From NCBI GenBank assembly GCA_031274335.1, contig JAISQG010000091.1, positions 1-5,354 of the forward strand: a stretch of 5,354 nucleotides of DNA, in the 5' to 3' direction. Position numbers and translations under genes: made by a program. The notes beneath the pieces are model-generated. The model was not told where the DNA came from, made no database searches, and was given only the letters and a program-made list of their open reading frames with translations. The first letter of the stretch is position 1, and each line of letters opens with the position of its first letter. Of the stretch, positions 1 to 4,350 are shown piece by piece. The DNA is from Gracilibacteraceae bacterium. GTDB lineage: Bacteria; Bacillota; Desulfitobacteriia; Desulfitobacteriales; Syntrophobotulaceae.

Positions 1-14
1 AATCCGTATTTCAT
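1..14 (-). CDS. Start of next gene in the two-component operon (probable sensor histidine kinase), cut by window edge
   Basis: An ATG on the minus strand at 14-12 overlaps the stop codon of the response regulator by one base (TGATG), a classic arrangement for translational coupling. Only about four codons are visible (M-K-Y-G). Nothing in these residues identifies the product. The histidine kinase call is inference from position, because an OmpR-family regulator is usually followed directly by its kinase. A purine-rich but weak ribosome binding site (GGCGGATGAAG) lies within the end of the regulator gene. Confidence 0.4.
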
Positions 15-703
15 CAAGCTTCATCCGCCAGGCGATAGCCCACACCGCGCACCGTCTGAATGAGGCGGACGCCGATTTTTTCATCGATTTTGCCGCGCAA
101 AAAACGAATGTAAACATCGACGGTATTCGTGCCGCCCGGATACTCATAGCCCCAGACACGGTCCAACAGGGTACCGCGGGAGAGAACCAATCCCTTGTTT
201 TGCATGAGGCAATGCAAAAGCTCAAATTCCCGGTTGGTCAGTTCTACAGGCCGGCCCTCCGCGCGCACTTCTCGCCGCGCCGCGTCAAGGGTGAGCGGCC
301 CGGCGGTCAGGGCGCCGGCGGCGGGAAGCGGGCCGCGGCCGGCCTGCTTGCGCAAAGCGGCTCGGATGCGCGCCAGCAATTCCTCAATCGCGAAAGGTTT
401 CGTTATGTAATCGTCCGCGCCGGCGTCCAGTCCGGCCACTTTGTCCACGACGGCATCACGCGCCGTCAGCATGATGACGGGCACTGATGAATATTTGCGC
501 AAACGACGTAGCACCTCCAACCCGGAAAGGCCGGGCAGCATCACGTCCAGCAGAATGAGATCCACATCTTCTCCTTCGGCCAGCGCAAGGCCGTCCAGCC
601 CGTTCAAGGCTTTGATTACGGTATAGCCCTCATGGCAGAGTTCCAACTCCACCATGCGGGCCATTTTTTCCTCATCTTCAATGAGCAGAATTTTCTCCAT
701 CAT
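14..703 (-). CDS. OmpR/PhoB-family DNA-binding response regulator
   Basis: Two-component response regulator of full length (229 aa). The N-terminal receiver domain (about 3-118) has the acidic pocket E9-D10, the phospho-acceptor D53 in LLDVMLPG, the switch T80 in MLTARD, and K102 in DDYITKPF. The C-terminal winged helix (about 132-227) has the family signatures ELTNREFELL, a TNTVDVYI recognition helix and a closing TVRGVGYRL. All receiver residues needed for phosphorylation are present. The start is either of two adjacent ATGs (703 or 700); the ribosome binding site GAGGGG at 708-713 is 4 or 7 bases away, so 700 is slightly favoured by spacing. The start lies inside the end of the upstream DUF4342 gene, so the two are co-transcribed and probably translationally coupled. 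Target genes cannot be read from the sequence. Confidence 0.96.
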   Translation of the reverse strand: MMEKILLIEDEEKMARMVELELCHEGYTVIKALNGLDGLALAEGEDVDLILLDVMLPGLSGLEVLRRLRKYSSVPVIMLTARDAVVDKVAGLDAGADDYITKPFAIEELLARIRAALRKQAGRGPLPAAGALTAGPLTLDAARREVRAEGRPVELTNREFELLHCLMQNKGLVLSRGTLLDRVWGYEYPGGTNTVDVYIRFLRGKIDEKIGVRLIQTVRGVGYRLADEA

Positions 704-1283
704 TCGGCCCCTCGCCGTCGCGTACGGAGCGTTTGATATTCTCCGCCGTTTCCGATGCTTTATCCATCGCCTTGTTCAGGATTTCGCGCTCCAGATCCGG
801 GCCGCGGAGGCGGTAGCGGCATCCGAAAAACAGAGCGACAACCAGCGCCGGCGTCACGACCCAGAAGAAAAATACCAGCGTGACAATCAAAAGGTTTACA
901 GGCATATCCACGACGCATCTGTCGTTCCGCCGCACTTCAAAATGGTTGACATTGCCTTTGTGGATGAGTTCGCACAATTTGTCCCAGAAACGGCCTACCG
1001 GGCCTTTGCCGTAACCGCCCTCCTGCCGGCGCCTGTGCCAACCGTGCCGGTGCCTGTGCCGGCAGGGCATGTCCTCCCGGTCCGCTTCCCAGGCGGCGCC
1101 CGGCGCGTAAGGCCGGTCCGTGCGGAAGCTGCCGCCGCCCGGATGCGCCTTGCCTTTGGCTTCCAGAGCGATCAGCGCGTCGAGCAAATTGCCGCCGGCT
1201 TCCTCCAGTGCCTCTTTCGCCTCACGAAAACTGACGTCGGCGTGTTCTTGCAGTTTTTTGACCTGCTCCATTGTGATTTCCAT
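678..1283 (-). CDS. DUF4342 membrane protein with N-terminal UBA-like domain
   Basis: A 201-residue protein of unknown function. Residues 1-44 form a UBA/EF-Ts-N-like three-helix domain (MEQVKKLQEHADVSFREAKE, then EEAGGNLLDALIALE). A Gly/Pro/Arg-rich linker follows with a His/Arg stretch at 74-86 (CRHRHRHGWHRRR), then a DUF4342-type core from about 96 (WDKLCELIHKGN..., basic beta-strand FEVRRNDR). One hydrophobic segment at about 127-155 includes FFFWVV and VVALFF. A charged C-terminal helix (about 160-201) ends the protein. I chose the ATG at 1283 because AAAGGGGA lies 5-8 bases upstream; an ATG at 1304 in the same frame would add seven residues and lacks an equally good site. The gene overlaps the response regulator by 26 bp, so it is part of the two-component operon and may be a membrane accessory of the sensor; that role is inference. 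Confidence 0.85.
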   Translation of the reverse strand: MEITMEQVKKLQEHADVSFREAKEALEEAGGNLLDALIALEAKGKAHPGGGSFRTDRPYAPGAAWEADREDMPCRHRHRHGWHRRRQEGGYGKGPVGRFWDKLCELIHKGNVNHFEVRRNDRCVVDMPVNLLIVTLVFFFWVVTPALVVALFFGCRYRLRGPDLEREILNKAMDKASETAENIKRSVRDGEGPNDGENSAH

Positions 1284-1357
1284 TGTTTTTCCCCTTTCCG
1301 TCATATTGTCTGCGGGGATATCGTAACACGCGCGTCTTAAACCACAATAGAACAGGC

Positions 1358-1386
1358 ATTATAAAAAGATTAAACTTTAATGAAAT
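1358..1386 (-). promoter_or_regulatory. Candidate promoter of the DUF4342/two-component operon
   Basis: On the minus strand a perfect -10 box TATAAT lies at 1363-1358. At 17-bp spacing the -35 position (1386-1381) reads ATTTCA, a poor match to TTGACA. The transcript would start near 1351 and give a leader of roughly 70 bases. A strong -10 with a poor -35 is typical of activator-dependent promoters. The 118-bp gap (1284-1401) between hpf and this operon shows no convincing intrinsic terminator, so some read-through from hpf is possible. Confidence 0.45.
1369..1385 (-). promoter_or_regulatory. Possible regulator-binding direct repeat and AT palindrome at the operon promoter
   Basis: On the minus strand TTTCAT (1385-1380) and TTTAAT (1374-1369) form a direct repeat with an 11-bp period, covering the -35 position of the candidate promoter. 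OmpR/PhoB-family regulators usually bind hexamer direct repeats with 10-11 bp period, so this could be an autoregulatory site. The same stretch also contains a perfect palindrome, ATTAAA-C-TTTAAT (1369-1381), so binding by a different dimeric repressor is equally possible. AT-rich sequence makes chance matches common. Confidence 0.3.
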
Positions 1387-1401
1387 ACGGTCCGGCCTGT
1401 T

Positions 1402-1947
1402 TTAATACTCCGGTTCCAGCAATCCGTAATTTCCATCTTGGCGATGGTAGACAACGCAAATTTTCTCCGTGTCCGCGTCAAGAAACACATAAAACCCATG
1501 ACTGAGCAAATTCATCTGCATAATAGCCTCTTCAGCCGACATAGGCCGCGCCGGAAATTTTTTCACTCGGACGACATGATCGTCCTCCCCTTCGTCCGGC
1601 AAGGCCTGCCCCGCTGCGATGTCATGCGCAATCTGCGCTTCCTCCCACTGCGCTTTGCCCCGCCTGCGGTCGATGCGTTTGCGGTATCGCGTCATTTGCC
1701 GTTCCAGTTTTTCCACGACTAGATCAATGGAAGTGAACATGTCGGGAGCCGCTTCCTCCCCGCGCAGAATAAACCCACTCAAGGGCGCCGTTACTTCAAC
1801 TTTCTGGCGCTCCCGCTCCGCGGAGAGCACCACATGCACATCGGAAAAATCATCAGAAAATTTCGCCAATTTACCTACGCGTTTCTGCGCATACTCTTTT
1901 AAGGCGTCGGTCACTTTAAATTGTTTGCCGCGAACCAAGACATTCAT
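1402..1947 (-). CDS. hpf: Long-form ribosome hibernation promoting factor (HPF/RaiA, YvyD-like)
   Basis: A 181-residue long HPF, the form that dimerises 70S ribosomes into inactive 100S particles in slow growth or stationary phase. The N-terminal S30AE domain (about 1-100) begins NVLVRGKQFKVTDALKEYA and ends with the basic helix VEKLERQMTRYRKRIDRRR, which contacts 16S rRNA in this family. After an acidic linker, the C-terminal dimerisation domain (about 125-181) reads VVRVKKFPARPMSAEEAIMQ, then the GHGFYVF-like segment SHGFYVFLDADT and VVYHRQDGNYGLLEP. Length matches the Firmicute long form. The start is set by a strong ribosome binding site, GGAGGGGG, at 1961-1954, six bases before the ATG. 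It is transcribed away from the Asp23-nusB operon. A sigma-H-like promoter and a hairpin lie upstream. Confidence 0.96.
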   Translation of the reverse strand: MNVLVRGKQFKVTDALKEYAQKRVGKLAKFSDDFSDVHVVLSAERERQKVEVTAPLSGFILRGEEAAPDMFTSIDLVVEKLERQMTRYRKRIDRRRGKAQWEEAQIAHDIAAGQALPDEGEDDHVVRVKKFPARPMSAEEAIMQMNLLSHGFYVFLDADTEKICVVYHRQDGNYGLLEPEY

Positions 1948-1978
1948 AAGTTACCCCCTCCATGATACCTCGCTGCTT

Positions 1979-2003
1979 CGCCGGCCGCTTTATTTGGCCG
2001 GCG
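1979..2003 (-). promoter_or_regulatory. GC-rich hairpin in the hpf leader
   Basis: CGCCGGCC (1979-1986) and GGCCGGCG (1996-2003) form a perfect 8-bp stem with a 9-base AT-rich loop. If hpf is transcribed from the proposed promoter, the hairpin is in the untranslated leader, about 18 bases upstream of the ribosome binding site. No T-run follows on the minus strand, so it is not an obvious terminator for that strand. It might stabilise the mRNA or affect translation. On the plus strand no gene ends here that would need a terminator. Confidence 0.45.
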
Positions 2004-2025
2004 GTCATACTATTGATTTATTTTA

Positions 2026-2055
2026 ATATTCCATCCGCTTCGGCCATTATCCTGC
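2026..2055 (-). promoter_or_regulatory. Candidate sigma-H-type promoter of hpf
   Basis: The minus strand carries GCAGGATAA (2055-2047) and ATGGAATAT (2034-2026) with a 12-base spacer. These match, at every constrained position, the sigma-H consensus as known from Bacillus subtilis (RnAGGAwWW, 11-12 bases, RnnGAATww). Transcription would start near 2018, giving a leader of about 70 bases that includes the 1979-2003 hairpin. The B. subtilis orthologue yvyD is known to be under stress and sigma-H control, which supports the reading. No convincing sigma-A promoter for hpf was seen in the spacer. Confidence 0.5.
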
Positions 2056-2081
2056 CGGATCCAAGGAAAAGTTACCCGGAC

Positions 2082-2114
2082 TTATGCACATCACGTTGTG
2101 TATAATGTGAATAA
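2082..2114. promoter_or_regulatory. Cluster of three consensus DnaA boxes
   Basis: Three perfect matches to TTATNCACA lie within 33 bp: TTATGCACA on the plus strand (2082-2090), TTATACACA on the minus strand (2105-2097) and TTATTCACA on the minus strand (2114-2106). The second and third abut with no gap, and the first faces them across six bases. No other full consensus match was noticed in the window. Clusters like this are known at origins, at DnaA-regulated promoters such as sda of B. subtilis, and at DnaA-titrating sites. The cluster ends 32 bp upstream of the -35 box of the Asp23 operon promoter. dnaA, dnaN and the usual origin genes are not in view, so a regulatory or titration site is more likely than an origin. 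Confidence 0.65.
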
Positions 2115-2145
2115 CTGGGATGATAAAAAACAGCAGTAAATCTTA

Positions 2146-2174
2146 TTGAGGAAAAGAATGTTTTGTGCTATAGT
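2146..2174 (+). promoter_or_regulatory. Sigma-A promoter of the Asp23-nusB operon
   Basis: TTGAGG (-35, 2146-2151) and TATAGT (-10, 2169-2174) are separated by exactly 17 bases, and the -10 is preceded by TGC, giving an extended -10 (TGCTATAGT). Transcription should start near 2181, leaving a short leader of about 26 bases before the first gene. This is the best promoter in the window. Confidence 0.7.
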
Positions 2175-2193
2175 AGGAGTAGAGAAAACTGAT

Positions 2194-2200
2194 GGGAGGA
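2194..2200 (+). promoter_or_regulatory. Ribosome binding site that sets the Asp23-family start
   Basis: GGGAGGA lies six bases before the ATG at 2207. Two earlier in-frame ATGs exist, at 2192 and 2201, but the first precedes this site and the second touches it, so neither can use it. Confidence 0.75.
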
Positions 2201-2206
2201 ATGACG

Positions 2207-2596
2207 ATGGAACTGCCGAGAAAAGAAGATGGCATAGGCGCGATCCGGATCGTGGACGAGGTGGTGGAAATAATCGCTGCCATGGCTGCTTCGGAGGTGG
2301 AAGGCGTGGCCGGCGCGAGCGGTCTGGCCAGCGATATAGCCCATATGTTTAATCTGAGCAAGGCCGGCGCCAAAGGAAAAGGCGTGAAAGTCGAATTGAA
2401 CGAGCAGGAAGCGAAAGTGGATTTGTATCTCGCGGTCGAATACGGCCATTCGCTGGTGGCCGTGGCGGAAAAAGTGCAGATGGCGGTGAAAAACGCCCTC
2501 GAAATTATGACCGGCCTCCTGACCAAAGAAGTGAACGTGCATGTGCAGGGCATCATTTTTAAGCAGGCGGAAACCAAAGACAGCGCGCAGGGGTGA
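2207..2596 (+). CDS. Asp23/Gls24-family envelope stress response protein (YqhY-like)
   Basis: A 129-residue Asp23/Gls24 protein with no signal peptide or membrane segment, so cytoplasmic. The family pattern is complete: GAIRIVDEVVEIIAAMAASE at about 10-29, VEGVAGASG shortly after, the strand VKVELNEQEAKVDLYLAVEY, the helix VAVAEKVQMAVKNALEIMTG, and the final strand VNVHVQGIIF. In Firmicutes these proteins are linked to cell-envelope stress, and the nusB-adjacent YqhY has been linked to acetyl-CoA carboxylase control in B. subtilis; which applies here is not shown. First gene of the operon, directly behind the extended -10 promoter. The start at 2207 is chosen from the GGGAGGA site. The next gene begins four bases after the stop. 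Confidence 0.92.
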   Translation: MELPRKEDGIGAIRIVDEVVEIIAAMAASEVEGVAGASGLASDIAHMFNLSKAGAKGKGVKVELNEQEAKVDLYLAVEYGHSLVAVAEKVQMAVKNALEIMTGLLTKEVNVHVQGIIFKQAETKDSAQG

Positions 2597-2600
2597 GACG

Positions 2601-2924
2601 ATGCGGCAGAAACGGCCCTTGGCAAAAAAGAAATATGAAATACGGCGCGGGTGCGCGCACGGGTTCCTCATAATCGAGGAAGAAGCCCTGCATGACGTGG
2701 TGAAACGCTTTTGGCACCGCGTCAAGGGGATTGTTTTGCGCGAGGTGCTCTTTACGGATACCGAGAAAGGTCTTTTTATCGAAATCACATTGCGCACCAA
2801 GGAAAAACCCGCGCCGGGCCTGATCAGGGAGAAAAACGCGGCCATCAGGAAGGCCGTCGAAACCTGCTGTTGCGTTGATGTGGACGATATATGCATCCGT
2901 ATGCAAGAAACGAAACGCGCGTGA
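2601..2924 (+). CDS. Small protein, probable divergent Asp23-like paralogue
   Basis: A 107-residue protein I do not recognise by name. It starts at the ATG at 2601, with GGGGTGAG just upstream overlapping the preceding stop codon. The first 16 residues are very basic (MRQKRPLAKKKYEIRR). From residue 21 the layout follows the Asp23 fold: GFLIIEEEALHDVVKRFWHR, VKGIVLREVLF, the strand GLFIEITLRT, a helix IREKNAAIRKAVETC and a final strand VDVDDICIRMQE. This pattern match is by eye and is weaker than for the gene before it. It has a run of three cysteines (89-91) plus C18 and C98. No membrane segment. It sits between a true Asp23 gene and nusB, so the two Asp23-like proteins may form a pair; that is inference. 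Confidence 0.75.
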   Translation: MRQKRPLAKKKYEIRRGCAHGFLIIEEEALHDVVKRFWHRVKGIVLREVLFTDTEKGLFIEITLRTKEKPAPGLIREKNAAIRKAVETCCCVDVDDICIRMQETKRA

Positions 2925-3394
2925 AAAATTTCATTGACGACGAAGACGACATCAAAATCCCGCCCGGCCGCCGGCGGGCGCGGGCGGTGGCGGCCCAGAC
3001 GCTCTACCAGATCGATATAACCGGGGACGGGGAGGGAATAACGGAGCAGCTCGCGCCCTGGCTGGAAGAATTCCGGGTCGCCGGCGCGAACAAAAATTTC
3101 GCGGAAGATCTGGTCAGGGGGACTCTCGCGGTACGCGCCGAAATTGACGCCCTTCTGGCTGACCGGGCCAGAGATTGGTCTGTCGGGCGCATGAGCGCCG
3201 TGGATCGCAATCTGCTGCGCCTGGCCCTGTTTGAAATGTTTTACTGGGACGCGACGCCGCAGCGCGTTGCGATCAATGAAATCGTCGAGTTGGCGAAAAA
3301 ATTCGGGGGAGAGGATTCAGGCCGCTTTATCAATGGGATCTTGCACGGACTGATGCTCCGGGAGGAAAACCCGGGGCCGTCGGCGAAGGATTAA
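2921..3394 (+). CDS. nusB: Transcription antitermination factor NusB
   Basis: NusB binds boxA RNA together with ribosomal protein S10 and supports antitermination on rRNA operons. An Arg-rich RNA-binding start (GRRRARAVAAQTLYQIDI) is followed by the all-helical core and the diagnostic C-terminal block: AVDRNLLRLALFEMFYWD, VAINEIVELAKKFGGEDSG and RFINGILHGL. The length is 157 aa from the GTG at 2921, with an acidic N-terminal extension of about 16 residues before the conserved region. I prefer this GTG because it overlaps the previous stop as GTGA, suggesting coupling. An in-frame ATG at 2891 would add ten residues and overlap the previous gene by 34 bp. Neither has a strong ribosome binding site. 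The TsaD-like gene starts one base after the stop. Confidence 0.94.
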   Translation: MKNFIDDEDDIKIPPGRRRARAVAAQTLYQIDITGDGEGITEQLAPWLEEFRVAGANKNFAEDLVRGTLAVRAEIDALLADRARDWSVGRMSAVDRNLLRLALFEMFYWDATPQRVAINEIVELAKKFGGEDSGRFINGILHGLMLREENPGPSAKD

Positions 3395-3395
3395 C

Positions 3396-4334
3396 ATGCT
3401 GTTTCTGGGGATTGACACGAGCGCCTATACAACGTCGGCCGCGCTGACGGACGGAGAAGGCCGCCCGCTGTGGGATGAACGCCTTCTCTTGCCAGTTAAG
3501 CCGGGAGAGCGAGGACTCAGGCAGTCCGAGGCTTATTTTTGTCACGGGCGCAATCTTCCCCTGCTGTGGCGGAACTTGCCGCCGGACAAATGGAAGCGGA
3601 TTGCCGCCGTGGGCGTGAGCACAAAACCGCGGCCGGCGCCCGGTTCTTACATGCCGGTGTTTGTAGCCGGCTACGGCGCCGCGGCGGCCATAGCGGCGGC
3701 GCTGGGAACGCCGCTCAAAGAGACAAGCCATCAGGAGGGGCACCTGGCTGCCGGTCTATACGCCGGCGGGGCGCCGGCGCTGACCGAGTTCCTGGCCGTG
3801 CATTTGTCCGGCGGCACGACCGAATTGCTGCGGGTGCGGCGGCGCGCGGCCGGAGAGTTTGAGACGGAAATTATCGGCCGGGCGGAAGATTTGCATGCCG
3901 GGCAGTTCGTGGACCGGGTCGGCGTGGCGCTCGGATTGCCCTTTCCGGCCGGCGCGGCGCTGGAGCGGCTGGCGCGGACGGCGGCGCCGGAGGCGGCCGC
4001 GCTCATACCGGCGGCGGTCAGGGGCTGCGATGTGAGCTTTTCCGGCCCGGAATCAGCGGCCCGCCGTTTGTTGCAAGCCGGGAGGCCGCCTGCGGACGTA
4101 GCCCTGGCGGTTGAAGGCTGCATAGCCCGCACCTTGGCTAAAATGCTGCGCCGAGCGCTTGACGGAGAAAAAAAGGATGTGCTTTTTGTGGGCGGTGTGG
4201 CCTCCAATATGTATTTGCGCGAGGAACTGAAGCGCCGGCTGCCGGAGGCGGTTTTGCATTGGACGCCGCCGGAACTGAGCCGGGACAACGCGGTGGGAGT
4301 AGCCGTTATCGCGGCGCTCGCGCATCACGGTTAA
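3396..4334 (+). CDS. TsaD/Kae1-family paralogue (peptidase M22-like, ASKHA fold)
   Basis: A 312-residue protein of the TsaD/Kae1/Qri7 family, shorter than canonical TsaD (about 335-340). It begins LGIDTSAYTTSAAL (phosphate-1-like motif). The metal-binding pair H112-x3-H116 (SHQEGH) is kept, as are SGGTTELL (138-145), QFVDRVGVALGLPFPAG (170-186), DVSFSGPESAA (212-222), FVGGVASN (264-271) and D297 in RDNAVGVAVIA. In place of the usual GPG..TGLRVG stretch it has STKPRPAPGSYMPVF (75-89), which I associate with the second, non-tRNA-modifying-proven copy found near nusB in many Clostridia. True TsaD makes t6A37 in tRNA with TsaB and TsaE; whether this copy does so is unknown. GAAGGA at 3385-3390, five bases before the ATG, sets the start. 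Extremely GC-rich: by hand count about 82% at 3961-4020. Confidence 0.85.
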   Translation: MLFLGIDTSAYTTSAALTDGEGRPLWDERLLLPVKPGERGLRQSEAYFCHGRNLPLLWRNLPPDKWKRIAAVGVSTKPRPAPGSYMPVFVAGYGAAAAIAAALGTPLKETSHQEGHLAAGLYAGGAPALTEFLAVHLSGGTTELLRVRRRAAGEFETEIIGRAEDLHAGQFVDRVGVALGLPFPAGAALERLARTAAPEAAALIPAAVRGCDVSFSGPESAARRLLQAGRPPADVALAVEGCIARTLAKMLRRALDGEKKDVLFVGGVASNMYLREELKRRLPEAVLHWTPPELSRDNAVGVAVIAALAHHG

Positions 4335-4350
4335 GGAGCTGTAACAGGAA

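Larger units (their letters stand above)
1351..1401. repeat. 7-bp inverted repeat flanking the hpf/DUF4342 gap
   Basis: AACAGGC (1351-1357) is the exact reverse complement of GCCTGTT (1395-1401), separated by 37 bases. The right arm begins directly next to the hpf stop codon. The loop contains the promoter and operator-like sequence. The arms lack a following T-run on the minus strand, so this is not a normal intrinsic terminator. It may be fortuitous. Confidence 0.25.

Noticed and set aside
654..1340. A 228-codon plus-strand open frame opposite the DUF4342 gene
   Set aside because: It is longer than the real gene but shows no domain, starts inside the response regulator gene and lacks a ribosome binding site. 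The minus-strand product has recognisable UBA-like and DUF4342 features.
1351..1401. Intrinsic terminator of hpf
   Set aside because: The matching arms AACAGGC/GCCTGTT are 37 bases apart and no U-run follows on the minus strand, so it does not have terminator form.
2101..2106. A perfect TATAAT on the plus strand as a -10 box
   Set aside because: No -35-like hexamer lies 16-18 bases upstream and no TG extension is present. The motif arises from the junction of two DnaA boxes, and a much better promoter lies at 2146-2174.
2082..2114. The DnaA-box cluster as a chromosomal replication origin
   Set aside because: There are only three boxes, no clear AT-rich unwinding region with repeated trinucleotides beside them, and no origin-linked genes in view. 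A regulatory or titration site fits better.
2168..2896. A 242-codon minus-strand open frame opposite the two Asp23-like genes
   Set aside because: The composition is that of a reverse shadow in GC-rich DNA, rich in F, H, S and R with no domain. It also runs into the promoter region of the Asp23 operon, and the plus-strand genes are well supported.
3950..4030. Repetitive GGCG/CCGGCG runs as a repeat element
   Set aside because: These are Ala/Gly/Pro codons with strong GC third positions within the TsaD-like reading frame. No unit recurs outside the gene.
3731..4288. A 185-codon minus-strand open frame opposite the TsaD paralogue
   Set aside because: It is Ser/Ala/Arg-rich low-complexity translation typical of antisense frames in very GC-rich genes, and every TsaD motif is on the plus strand.
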